From: Streptomyces sp. CoH27
Lineage (GTDB): Bacteria; Actinomycetota; Actinomycetes; Streptomycetales; Streptomycetaceae
Direction: 5' to 3'
NCBI RefSeq assembly: GCF_020181035.1
Contig: NZ_JAIQYY010000013.1
Coordinates: forward strand, 140,562 to 204,561
Length of the DNA stretch: 64,000 bases
Of the stretch, positions 47,274-55,748 are shown piece by piece. Each line of letters starts with the position of its first letter. Within the stretch, counting starts at the first letter, position 1. The translations under genes were made by a program, and so were the position numbers. Under the pieces are notes generated by a model. It did not search any database and had not been told where the DNA came from. It saw only the letters and a list, made by a program, of their open reading frames with translations.

Positions 47274-47831
47274 TCACGTCCGCGCGACGCACACCTGGAG
47301 CAGGAGGTCCCGTCCGCCGGCCGGCGGCCCCCGCCGCCGGGCCTCGCCGTACGCCCGCCGGGCCCACGGGAGCAGGGCGGCGGCGGGCAGTGCGCAGGCG
47401 AGCGCGCTGAGTGGGGGCAGTGGGAACGTGGAGCGAGGGGTGGTGGCGAGGCACAGCGCGCCCCGCATGGACTCGGCGAGGTGTGTGCCGGCCTTGGCGG
47501 CCACGGCGCCGGGGGTGTGCGCGGCGGGCGTCGACGGCATGACAGCCGCGCTCGCGGCCATCGCGTCCGGCGCCGATCGCGTCACAGCCGTGTGTGTCAC
47601 GGCCGTATGCGTTACTGCTGTGCGCGTCCCTGCCGTGCGCGTCACGTCCGCATGCGTCATGGCCGCATGTATGGGTGCCGTGTCCGGCATGGCCCCGTGG
47701 CACCCGCCGTCGGCCGCGGCCGGGCCGCCGTGCATCAGGAACAGCCCGAGCAGCACCGCGACCAGCACGCAGGGACGCACCAGCCGCCGGCGGGCGCCGG
47801 CTGCACCGGGGGCGGACTGCGGGGCAAGCAC
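47274..47831 (-). CDS. Secreted/anchored low-complexity protein (DUF6153-like)
   Basis: 185 aa. One hydrophobic segment (VRPCVLVAVLLGLFLMHGG) followed by GCHGAMPDTAPIHAAMTHAD and a TAVTHTAVTHTAVTR repeat, then LPPLSALACALPAAALLPWA. The MHGGP/His pattern resembles DUF6153 proteins, which often sit beside copper-type lipoproteins such as the next gene. Repeat region encoded by degenerate 15-bp units. Function unknown. Confidence 0.6.
   Translation of the reverse strand: MLAPQSAPGAAGARRRLVRPCVLVAVLLGLFLMHGGPAAADGGCHGAMPDTAPIHAAMTHADVTRTAGTRTAVTHTAVTHTAVTRSAPDAMAASAAVMPSTPAAHTPGAVAAKAGTHLAESMRGALCLATTPRSTFPLPPLSALACALPAAALLPWARRAYGEARRRGPPAGGRDLLLQVCVART
47580..47690. repeat. Degenerate 15-bp tandem repeat in secreted protein gene
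   Basis: Successive units of the form GTCACGGCCGTATGC / GTCACGTCCGCATGC encode the TAVTH pentapeptide array of the overlapping minus-strand gene; about seven units with point differences. Confidence 0.6.
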
Positions 47832-47835
47832 GGCA

Positions 47836-48935
47836 TCACCCTACCGGGCCCACTTCGCCGACACGCGGTACTGCTGCTCCGGTGTCCGCGGCCGTGGCCC
47901 GCACTGAGCGGTCCTGCCGGGCCCGGACCCAGGCCGCGACCGGCTCGGGCCGCGGTGCCGTCACCCGGCCGCTCTGCGCCGGCGCGGCCACGGCCGAGGC
48001 GCACGCCACTCCCGTCGCCGTGAGCGCCGCCCAGGCCGGCCAGTGGGTGCCGTGGCGCAGCGCAAAGTCCCACAGGGCGCCGACGACCAGGTTGCCGAGG
48101 GTGATGCCCAGGCGGAGACGGTGTTGGAGAGGCCGTAGTGCGTGGCGACGAGGCGGTTGCCGGAGAGGGCGACCACGGTCTCCATCCCGAAGGGGTGGAC
48201 CACCGCGGAACCCGCCGCGAGGAGGACGACCGCCGCCACCAGCGAGCCGAGCAGCGCCGGGGACGACACCGGCGGCGCGAACACGAGCGGAAGGAACGCC
48301 GGCCCCATCGCGAGCAGCCCCCGCACCAGCACAGCTGCCCGGCCACGGCGACGGCGGCCGAGACGACGAACAGGCCGCTCGTGACCGCCGTACCGCCGGA
48401 CCCGAGGGTGTCGGCGGCGGCGAGCGGCAGCGCGCGGCAGACCTGGAAGGTCAGCACGTAGAAGCCGGTCGTCGCCGTGGCGAACAGCAGGAACGGCTGT
48501 TCGCGACGACAGTGCGCCACTGTTCCGCCACGCCGCCGTTCCCGAGGCCGGCCGGGTGGCCGTGGCGAGCGGGCAGGGCCCGCCACCGGAGCAGGGTGAG
48601 CGCGGCGAAGACGGCCGCGGCCGTCGTGCACTCGAGACGGAAGTCGGCCGTTGGCAGGGCGAGTCCGACGAGCGGACCGAGCAGCATGCCTGCCTGGCGG
48701 TGGACGTCGAAGACGGCGAACGCGTCGACAGGCCGTTCACCACCCTCGGCGGCCAGGCCGGTGCGGATGGCGGGGTTGAACAGGCGCCCGCGAAACCGGT
48801 CGCGGCAGAGGCGATGATCAGGGCGGGCAGGGAGTCTACCCAGCCGAGCAGCCCGAAGCCGACCGTGCGCAGCAGGCAGCCCGCCCAGGCCGACGGGCAC
48901 GTGAAGTGACGAGCCGTCGCGGAGGTCCGCAGCGT
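47836..48935 (-). pseudogene. MFS transporter broken by four frameshifts
   Basis: Clear major-facilitator helices read only by switching frame: LLRTVGFGLLGWVDSLPALI then FNPAIRTGLAAEGGERPVD, then FLLFATATTGFYVLTFQVCR, then VVLLAAGSAVVHPFGMETVV with RLVATHYGLSNTVS, then LGNLVVGALWDFALRHGTH. The codon register goes 2-0-1-2-0 (first base modulo 3), each step equal to one lost base. The first one or two helices are missing. TGA at 47836-47838. Dead as sequenced unless the shifts are sequencing errors. Confidence 0.8.
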
Positions 48936-48978
48936 CACCGAGGCCGAGTGCATCGACCGGCCTGTCCAGCCCGCGGCA

Positions 48979-49283
48979 GTGGCTGAAGCGCAAGCCCGGT
49001 CGAGGGCCTTCGCCGTGGCCACCGCCGACGGCATCCGCAGTCTCCCGCCGGAGTTGCTGCGCAGGGGCCGGTGCGGCGAGCTGTTGTTCGCCGGCCTGCC
49101 GGACGGCGTGGACCGCAAGGAGATCATCGAGCTCTCCTCCCACCGCTGTCCGAAGACGGACCCCGAGCCGGAGCAGGTGGACCGGCTCCTGCTCGACGCC
49201 TTCGCCGACACGGTGGCCCTGTGCCGCGTCGACCCCGAGCAGGCGCCCCACCGTCGCGGTGGATCGTCTTCATGGACGAGTGA
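48979..49283 (+). pseudogene. Short frameshifted coding remnant
   Basis: Plus-strand open frame VAEAQARSRAFAVATADGIR, RRGRCGELLFAGLPDG, IIELSSHRCPKTDPEPEQVD, FADTVALCRVDPEQAPHRR, which then runs into nonsense, while one base back the frame continues naturally as WIVFMDE and stops at 49281-49283. Reads as a roughly 100-aa protein with a one-base deletion near 49255. I do not recognise the family. Confidence 0.4.
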
Positions 49284-49361
49284 CCACCACGACCTGGCAC
49301 CGCCCGCTGTGCGCCCTCCGCTCGCGGCCAACTGGGGTTCGAACACAGGGGCGAGAGCCGC

Positions 49362-49367
49362 TATGAT
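49362..49367 (+). promoter_or_regulatory. Promoter of the tRNA-like gene
   Basis: TATGAT, a near-consensus -10, 10 bases before the tRNA-like sequence, with TTCGAA at 49338-49343 spaced 18 bases as a possible -35. Transcription would start about 49374, at the base of the acceptor stem. Confidence 0.6.
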
Positions 49368-49371
49368 CTCC

Positions 49372-49453
49372 GCGGCAAGGCTGTAGCGCAGAGGTCGTCG
49401 CGCCCAAGCATCGAGCTGGAGGACGTCGGTTCGAATCCGACCAGCCTTGCCGC
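49372..49453 (+). tRNA. tRNA-like gene with atypical anticodon arm
   Basis: Cloverleaf elements: acceptor AAGGCTG (49377-49383) / CAGCCTT (49442-49448); TA at positions 8-9; D arm GCGC-AGAGGTCGTC-GCGC (49386-49403); T arm GTCGG-TTCGAAT-CCGAC (49125+300 frame, i.e. 49425-49441). Flanking GCGGC and GCCGC extend the acceptor to 12 bp. Between the D and T arms only 21 bases remain, and the anticodon stem CCA(A)GC / GCTGG needs a bulged A, leaving a 5-base loop ATCGA without U33, so no anticodon can be assigned. Either an unusual tRNA, a tRNA-derived RNA or a pseudogene; the promoter argues that it is transcribed. Confidence 0.6.
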
Positions 49454-49558
49454 CCTTGTCGTGGAGGAAAGTCGATTGGCGTCGGTTCGTCCTGGGCGGG
49501 CGGAGGGCGATGCCGCCCTCGGCGAGCCGGGCACCGGCGATGGACCGGTGGAGTGGTG

Positions 49559-50692
49559 ATGACGCAGCCGACACCCGTACGCTGCCCCGCGATCGAGCAC
49601 CCGGACATCCCGCTCAGCGATCCCACCGCGCTGGAGCCGCTGCTCGACCGGCTGCGGTCCGCCCAGCCGGTCGAGGCCGACGAGACCTTCCCGCTCGGCA
49701 CCGTGCGCGCGGACGGGCGTATCGACCTGTGCAAGCAGGGTCTCGGAGCGGCCGGCGCCGCACGGCTGATGCCCGTGGCCGCCGCCTCCGCGCACGCCGC
49801 CCATGTCCTGCTCGGCACCAACGCCATCGGCGACGACGGCGCCCGCACGGTCGGCGACGCGCTCGTCGACGGCCATGGCCTGCACACGCTCTACCTCGGC
49901 TGCAACCGCATCGGCCCCGAAGGCGTCACCGCACTCGCCGACATGCTGACCACCGACGGCACCGTCCGCGCCCTGTGGCTCAAGCGCAACCCGGTGGGCG
50001 ACGACGGCGCCCGCGCGCTCGCCGCGCTGCTCCGCCGCACCACCACGCTGCGCACCCTCGACCTGGTCAACACCGGTCTGACCACCGACGGACTGCGGGC
50101 CCTGTGCGACGCCCTCACCAGTCGGCCCAGCCCCGTGGAACGCCTCTTCCTCGGCGGCAACGGCCTGACCGCCGCCGCTGCCCCGCTGCTGGCCGCGCTG
50201 ATCCGCGAGGCGGGCGTGCGCGAGCTGTACCTTCCCGCCAACCACCTCGGCGACGAAGGCGCCGCGATCCTCGCCGCCGCCGCCGACCCCGCCCGGCCGG
50301 TGCGTCTCGGCCTGGGCGGCAACGGCATCGGCCCCGCCGGAGTCCGGGCCCTCGCCGGCTCCCTCGACGGGATCGAGGCACTCGACCTGGGCCGGCCGCT
50401 GTCGGAACGCAGCCTCGGTGCCCCCGGCAACACCACCGGCGACGAAGGCGCCCACGCGCTGGCCGCCGCCCTGCCGGGCAGCCCGCTGCGTCGGCTGGAG
50501 CTGCGCCACACCGGCCTGACCGGCCGGGGCGCGAAGACACTGCTGACGGCGGTGACCGACAACTCGCCCCTGGAGTACGTCGGTCTGGGGCCCGGCCTGC
50601 CCCGCAAGGTGAAGCGGTCCTTCAGCCGGCGGCTGAGGCCCCTCGGCAGGACGCATCCCGACCTGCGCGCGATAGGGAGTGTCTACCGTTGA
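49559..50692 (+). CDS. Leucine-rich-repeat protein (ribonuclease-inhibitor-like)
   Basis: 377 aa, almost entirely RNI-type LRRs: repeated units such as LHTLYLGCNRIGPEGVTALA, VRALWLKRNPVGDDGARALA, LRTLDLVNTGLTTDGLRALC, VERLFLGGNGLTAAAAPLL, VRELYLPANHLGDEGAAIL and VRLGLGGNGIGPAGVRALAG, at about 28-residue spacing from residue 70 to 350. No signal peptide or membrane segment: a cytoplasmic protein-binding solenoid. ATG at 49559 follows GGTGGAG; GTGs at 49553 and 49556 are alternatives. First gene of a four-gene operon; its stop overlaps the next start (TTGA). Confidence 0.9.
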   Translation: MTQPTPVRCPAIEHPDIPLSDPTALEPLLDRLRSAQPVEADETFPLGTVRADGRIDLCKQGLGAAGAARLMPVAAASAHAAHVLLGTNAIGDDGARTVGDALVDGHGLHTLYLGCNRIGPEGVTALADMLTTDGTVRALWLKRNPVGDDGARALAALLRRTTTLRTLDLVNTGLTTDGLRALCDALTSRPSPVERLFLGGNGLTAAAAPLLAALIREAGVRELYLPANHLGDEGAAILAAAADPARPVRLGLGGNGIGPAGVRALAGSLDGIEALDLGRPLSERSLGAPGNTTGDEGAHALAAALPGSPLRRLELRHTGLTGRGAKTLLTAVTDNSPLEYVGLGPGLPRKVKRSFSRRLRPLGRTHPDLRAIGSVYR

Positions 50693-52482
50693 GCGCTCGT
50701 GGTGAACTCCGCTGCTTCCCCCGGGACGAGGCGGCGAGCATGCGCCGGATCCGCCGGTACGCGGTGCCCCGCTGGATGATCGAGCGTGCGACCGCGTGCC
50801 GTCTGGCCGGTGACTGGCAGGGGGCCTGCGCGGCGGCGAACGTCGACGTCACCTTCGACCTGGCCGAGGTCGCCGAGCACTGCGACGACGACGTCGCCGC
50901 CGCCCTGGTGGACGACCTCCGCCATTTCGCCCCGGACCTGGTGCGCTGGCACTTGCCGCGCGTGCTCGGCGGGCGGACCACGCTCGCCACGGGCACGACG
51001 GTCGTCCTCGCGCGCTACCGCCCGAAGACGGCGGGCGAGGGCCGCCTGGCCACGCCGTATCTGCACGTCACCACTCCCGCGATGGTCGACGGCCCGCAGC
51101 GGATCGCCCTGCGGTTCAGCACGGTCGAGAGCGAGCAGACCGCGGGCGTCTTCGGGCAGTTCACGCAGGACTGGCGGTCCGCGCGGCACCTGTGGGACGC
51201 ACGGCACGCGGCCGAGCTGCGCGAACGGTGCGGTGGTGGCGCGGACCGGCCGCCGTACTTCCATGCCGACGCCACCCCGCGCGGCACGGACGAGCTGCCG
51301 ACGGCCGACCCCGGCGACAGCGACCCGGCGGCGCGGGCCGAGTGGGCCACGCTGCTGCACCAAAGGGGCGAGACACAGGCCGCCTTCGCCGCCGCCGGCA
51401 TCGAACTGGACCTGACACCCCCGCAGCAACAGGGCTGGTACCACGCGGACCCGGAGCAGCTCGTGAGCGGGCTCGCGCTCGACCACACCCGCCTGGAGCC
51501 GGAAGTCCGCCGGCAGGTGGCCGAGGGCGTCGGCGACCGCTTCCTCATCGGCGCGCACTGGCGGACGTTCATCCTGCTGGAGCCGAGGGACGCAGGCGGG
51601 CTGCTGGCGCGAGCCGTGGACCGAGGCGAGGTCAAGGGCGAGCCCTTCCTCGCCGAGGCCTTGTGGCGCAGGCTTCCCGACCTCGACCTGATGCGTGCCG
51701 GAGGCGTCGCGGCGCAGGATCTGCATCCGCTCGTCCGCGAGGCGCTGTTCCCCGCCCTCCAGGTCCCGCAGGGCCCGGTCGGCCCACCCGGACCGGCGGT
51801 TCCGCCGCCCGTGCGGGTCCGGTGCCGCGGGGAGTGGCACGAGGTGGCCTTCCGGCCCGGCGATCTGCTGCGCATGCCGCACAGCGACGAGGAACAGCAG
51901 CGCGAACGCGCCATGCGCGCCTTCGGCGGTGCCGTCGCGGGTTGCTTCGCCGTGGAACAGACGTGGACCTCCGGCGAAGGCCGCCTGCCCAAGGCGCTGC
52001 GGGCCGGGCGCCAGGAACTGTTCCTGCGCGCCCAGCACGGTGACACCCCCGGCGTGCTGGAGCTGCTGGACGCCGGTGTCGATCCCCGGGTACGGGACGC
52101 CTCCGGGCGCACCCTGCTGCACGTACTGAACCTCCTCGACCACGAGACGCTGCTGCCCCGGCTGCTGGCGGAGGGACTCGACCTGGAGGCCCGCGACCGG
52201 CGGGAGCGCACCCCGCTGTTCGTGGCGGTCAACGACCTGGGTTCGAAGGCGCTGGTGGAGGCGCTCGTCGCCGCCGGCGCACGGCTCGACGTGACCGACC
52301 AGGACGAACTGTCCCTGGCCCAGCTCGTGCGCCGATACAAGCGGCCCGACCTGGCCTTCCTCCGGGAACGCGTCGAGGCGGAGCATCCGGGCGTCGGCGC
52401 CGAGTGGTGGGACGAGTACCTGGACGAGCAGGAGCAGTACGCCGAGGACGACGCCGACGACGAGGAAGAGCTGTCCCTTTGA
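50689..52482 (+). CDS. Large protein with a duplicated module and C-terminal ankyrin repeats
   Basis: 597 aa. TTG start overlapping the LRR stop as TTGA, with AGGGAG about 10 bases upstream. N-terminal region unknown, containing two related ~75-residue modules: residues about 40-110 (GDWQGACAAANVDVTFDL ... VVLARY) and about 225-305 (GETQAAFAAAGIELDLT ... FILLE). Residues about 441-550 are ankyrin repeats (LFLRAQHGDTPGVLELLDAG, DASGRTLLHVLNLL, RRERTPLFVAVNDLGS), followed by a very acidic C-terminus (YAEDDADDEEELSL). No enzyme motif seen. Likely an adaptor or substrate-binding component. Confidence 0.85.
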   Translation: MSARGELRCFPRDEAASMRRIRRYAVPRWMIERATACRLAGDWQGACAAANVDVTFDLAEVAEHCDDDVAAALVDDLRHFAPDLVRWHLPRVLGGRTTLATGTTVVLARYRPKTAGEGRLATPYLHVTTPAMVDGPQRIALRFSTVESEQTAGVFGQFTQDWRSARHLWDARHAAELRERCGGGADRPPYFHADATPRGTDELPTADPGDSDPAARAEWATLLHQRGETQAAFAAAGIELDLTPPQQQGWYHADPEQLVSGLALDHTRLEPEVRRQVAEGVGDRFLIGAHWRTFILLEPRDAGGLLARAVDRGEVKGEPFLAEALWRRLPDLDLMRAGGVAAQDLHPLVREALFPALQVPQGPVGPPGPAVPPPVRVRCRGEWHEVAFRPGDLLRMPHSDEEQQRERAMRAFGGAVAGCFAVEQTWTSGEGRLPKALRAGRQELFLRAQHGDTPGVLELLDAGVDPRVRDASGRTLLHVLNLLDHETLLPRLLAEGLDLEARDRRERTPLFVAVNDLGSKALVEALVAAGARLDVTDQDELSLAQLVRRYKRPDLAFLRERVEAEHPGVGAEWWDEYLDEQEQYAEDDADDEEELSL

Positions 52483-53690
52483 GCACCGACCGCACCGCAG
52501 CCCCCACCGCGCCGGCCGGCCCGCTGGCGGCCGCGGACGACCTCAACCGCAGGCTGCGGACGCACCGGACCGAATCCGCCGTGAACCCGCAGCTGGAGGC
52601 GCTCGCCCTCGCCGTGACCGCCAATCAGCCCGTGCTGCTGTGGGGCGAGCCCGGCATCGGCAAGTCGGCCGCCCTGGAGCAGCTCGCCGCCGGGCTCGGT
52701 CTGCCGCTGGAGACGGTCATCGCCAGCGTGCACGAGCCGTCCGACTTCGCCGGCCTGCCCGTCGTCGGTGACGACCCGGCCGTGACCGGGGTGCCGATGG
52801 CCCCGCCCGACTGGGCGGTCCGCCTCGCCCGGGCCGGGCAGGGCCTGCTCTTCTTCGACGAGCTGTCCTCCGCACCGCCGGCCGTGCAGGCGGCGCTGCT
52901 GCGGGTGGTGCTCGAACGGCGGGTCGGCAGCCTGGTCCTGCCGGAGGCGGTGCGGATCGTCGCCGCCGCCAACCCGCCGTCCAGCGCGGCGGACGGCTGG
53001 CATCTCAGCCCGCCGCTCGCCAACCGCTTCGTGCACCTCGCGTGGACCCACGACCCCCGGACGGTCGCCCGCGGCATGGCCGGCACCTGGCCCGAGGTGA
53101 CCGTGCCCGTCGTCGCCGCCAAGGTGCCCGGTGCGGTCGCACGGGCCCGCGGCGCGATCTCCGGCTTCCTCACGGCCCGGCCCGGCCTGGTCCACCACAT
53201 CCCCGGCGACGCCGAGAGCCGGGGCCGGTCCTGGCCGTCCCCCCGGACCTGGGAGATGGCACTCCGGCTGCTCGCCACCGGGTTCGCCGCCGGCGCCGGC
53301 CGCGAGGCGCTGGCCGCCGCGCTCACCGGCGCCGTCGGGGACGGCGCGGGCATCGAGCTGCTGTCCTACCTCGAACACCTCGATCTGCCCGACCCCGACC
53401 GGGTCCTCGCCGACCCGGACGCCTTCGCCCTGCCCGACCGCGGCGACCGGCAGCTGGCGTTCCTCATCGCCGTGGTCGCCGCCATCCAGAGCGACCTCAC
53501 CCGGCCCCGGTGGGAGGCCGGCTGGGCGGTGCTGGCGAAGGCCGTGGACGCGGGCGTACCGGACGTGGCCGCCCGGGCCGCCACCGACCTCGCGGCGATG
53601 CGGCACCTCGACTGGCCCGTACCGCCCGGCATCGACGGGTTCCTCGACCTGCTGCAGATGTCCGGGGCGCTGCCCGGCGGCAGCAGGTGA
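52479..53690 (+). CDS. MoxR-type AAA+ ATPase
   Basis: 403 aa. TTG start again overlapping the previous stop as TTGA, with GAGGAAGAG as ribosome site. Walker A GEPGIGKS (residues 56-63), Walker B LLFFDELSS (D127, E128), sensor 1 AAANPPSSA and an arginine-finger-type region LANRFVHLAW. Short MoxR-like AAA+ followed by a helical lid. MoxR proteins remodel or load metal into partners and are almost always paired with a VWA protein, here the next gene. Confidence 0.92.
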   Translation: MSTDRTAAPTAPAGPLAAADDLNRRLRTHRTESAVNPQLEALALAVTANQPVLLWGEPGIGKSAALEQLAAGLGLPLETVIASVHEPSDFAGLPVVGDDPAVTGVPMAPPDWAVRLARAGQGLLFFDELSSAPPAVQAALLRVVLERRVGSLVLPEAVRIVAAANPPSSAADGWHLSPPLANRFVHLAWTHDPRTVARGMAGTWPEVTVPVVAAKVPGAVARARGAISGFLTARPGLVHHIPGDAESRGRSWPSPRTWEMALRLLATGFAAGAGREALAAALTGAVGDGAGIELLSYLEHLDLPDPDRVLADPDAFALPDRGDRQLAFLIAVVAAIQSDLTRPRWEAGWAVLAKAVDAGVPDVAARAATDLAAMRHLDWPVPPGIDGFLDLLQMSGALPGGSR

Positions 53691-53701
53691 GAGGGGCGCG
53701 G

Positions 53702-54889
53702 ATGACGGACGACCCCCGCCGCGCCCTGGACATGACCAAACTGCTCGCCGCCCGTTACCGGGCGGCGAACGACCGGCCGTACCTGGCGTCGGCGTTGTAC
53801 GCCCTGACCGTCGTACCGAGCACAGAGGTGCAGACGATGGGGGTCGACCGGCACTGGCGCTGTTATGTGTCCCCCGCCTTCGTCGACGCGACGCCGGTGC
53901 CCGAGCTCGCGGGCGTCTGGGTGCACGAGGTGGCGCACCTGCTGCGCGACCATCACGGCCGAGCGGACCGGCTCCCGGCCGCCGCCCAGCGCGACCGGCA
54001 CCGCGTCAACGTCGCACAGGACTGCGAGATCAACGACGACCTGCTCGCCGACGGCCTGCGCCTGCCCGAAGGCCGCATGGAGCCGCGCCTCTTCGGCCTC
54101 CCCGAGGGCCAGTTGTTCGAGGTCTACCTCGACCGGCTGCCACCGCAGGTGCGGGCGCCGGACTGCGGATCGGGCGCCCACGGCCGGCCCGCGCCCTGGG
54201 AACTCCCCGACTCCGCCGGCCCCGCCCGGCTCGGCGAGGTCGAGGCGCAGGCCCTGCGGCGGCAGACCGCCGAGGCGATGCGCGCCCATCAGCGCACCCG
54301 CGGCACCCTGCCCGCGGGCTGGCAGCGCTGGGCCGAGGAGACGCTGGAGCCCACCGTGGACTGGCGGCGCGCGCTGTCCGGCGCGGTCCGCGAAGCCGCC
54401 GCGTGGGCCGGCGGAGCCGTCGACTACACCTACCGCCGTCCCTCGCGCCGGACCTCGGCGCTGCGCGGTGTCGTCCTGCCGAGCCTGCGCCGGCCGCTGC
54501 CGCGGGTGGCGGTCGTCATCGACACCTCCGGTTCGATGGGCGACGCCGAACTGGCCGCCGCCCTCGCGGAGGTGACGGGCGTGCTGCGCGAGGTGGGGGT
54601 ACGGGGCAATCGCGTGACCGTGCTCGCCTGCGACGCCGATGTGCACGCCGTGTCCTGGGTGGCGGCCACCGAGCAGATCACCCTGGGTGGCGGTGGCGGC
54701 ACGGACATGCGTGTCGGCATCGAGGCGGCGCTCGCCACACCTGACCGCCCGAGCATCGTCGTCGTCCTCACCGACGGCCACACCCCCTGGCCCGACGAGC
54801 CCCCGCCCTGCCGCATCATCGCGGCCCTGATCGGCTCCACCGCCCCACAGCCGCCCGGCTGGGTGGAGACGGTACGCATTCCCACCTGA
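53702..54889 (+). CDS. DUF2201-type putative metallopeptidase with VWA domain
   Basis: 395 aa. N-terminal zinc-peptidase-like domain with HExxH at residues 75-79 (VWVHEVAHLLRDHHG) and a following DCEINDDLLADGLRLP block; C-terminal von Willebrand A-like domain with the MIDAS motif DTSGSMGD (D274, S276, S278) and LTDGHTPWPDE. ATG at 53702 after GAGAGGGG, 11 bases past the MoxR stop. It is the MoxR partner, possibly a protease or metal-dependent binder activated by the ATPase. Confidence 0.9.
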   Translation: MTDDPRRALDMTKLLAARYRAANDRPYLASALYALTVVPSTEVQTMGVDRHWRCYVSPAFVDATPVPELAGVWVHEVAHLLRDHHGRADRLPAAAQRDRHRVNVAQDCEINDDLLADGLRLPEGRMEPRLFGLPEGQLFEVYLDRLPPQVRAPDCGSGAHGRPAPWELPDSAGPARLGEVEAQALRRQTAEAMRAHQRTRGTLPAGWQRWAEETLEPTVDWRRALSGAVREAAAWAGGAVDYTYRRPSRRTSALRGVVLPSLRRPLPRVAVVIDTSGSMGDAELAAALAEVTGVLREVGVRGNRVTVLACDADVHAVSWVAATEQITLGGGGGTDMRVGIEAALATPDRPSIVVVLTDGHTPWPDEPPPCRIIAALIGSTAPQPPGWVETVRIPT

Positions 54890-54989
54890 CGCCACCGAGG
54901 CAGGGCCCCCACCGGGTCGCGGTCACTGCCCCGGACGGCCTCCTGACCCACCGGGTGCGGCCGGCCGGACGCTGGCGGCCGGGAACTCC

Positions 54990-55748
54990 TCACCCCTCCG
55001 CGTGGCGAGGCTTCGCCGGAGCGCCCGGTCGACGCCCCGCTGTACCGGCGATGGGTGATTCCGAGGAGCGCAGGTGTTCCCTCAGCCACTGCTCGGTGTT
55101 GTTGACGTGCAGGAGGGCGGCGGCCTGGCTCAGGAAGGCGTCGCGGGTGGAGAGGGCCGAGAAGATCGCCTCGTGTTCGGCGAGGGTGCGGCCCGCGGCC
55201 TGATCGTCGACCAGGCCGCGCCAGATCCGGGCGCGCAGCGTACGGCCCGAGACGCCTTCCAGGAGCGTGAGCAGCGAGTCGTTGCCCGTGGCGGAGACCA
55301 CGGCCCGGTGGAAGGCCGCGTCGTGGGCGTTGAGCTGCTCGACGTCGTCGCGGGCCTCGCGCATGGCGTCCAGATGGTGCTTGACCTCCGCCAGCTGGTC
55401 GTCGGAGATCCGGGTGGCGGCCAGCGCGGCGGCCGCCGGCTCCAGGAGCCGACGGACCTCCATCAGGTCCAGCAGCGCGGCCGAGTCGCTCTGGAGGAGT
55501 TCCACGGCGCCGCCCAGGCCCTCGAACAGCAGGCTGGGCTCCAGGCTGGTCACGTACGTGCCGTCACCTCGCCGGACATCCAGCACACGGGCGACGGCCA
55601 GTGCCTTGACGGCCTCGCGCGCGAGATTGCGGGACAGGCCCAGCTGGGCGGCGAGGTCCGCCTCCGGCGGCAGCTTCGACCCCGGAGGCAGCGCACCGCT
55701 GCGGATCAGCTCACGGATGTGCTCGATGGCCTTGTCGGTCAACGACAC
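54990..55748 (-). CDS. GntR-family FadR-type regulator
   Basis: 252 aa. GntR winged HTH (SLTDKAIEHIRELIRSGALP, PPEADLAAQLGLSRNLAREA) and FCD ligand domain (LMEVRRLLEPAAAALAATR, NAHDAAFHRAVVSATGND). GTG with GGAGGAG seven bases upstream, inside the 3' end of the aldo/keto reductase gene (10-base overlap). Presumably regulates sugar catabolism with its partner. Confidence 0.9.
   Translation of the reverse strand: MSLTDKAIEHIRELIRSGALPPGSKLPPEADLAAQLGLSRNLAREAVKALAVARVLDVRRGDGTYVTSLEPSLLFEGLGGAVELLQSDSAALLDLMEVRRLLEPAAAALAATRISDDQLAEVKHHLDAMREARDDVEQLNAHDAAFHRAVVSATGNDSLLTLLEGVSGRTLRARIWRGLVDDQAAGRTLAEHEAIFSALSTRDAFLSQAAALLHVNNTEQWLREHLRSSESPIAGTAGRRPGAPAKPRHAEG

Noticed and set aside
49372-54889. 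Integrative element inserted at the tRNA-like gene
   Set aside because: No integrase, excisionase, replication or transfer gene and no second copy of the tRNA 3' end that I could find by eye.
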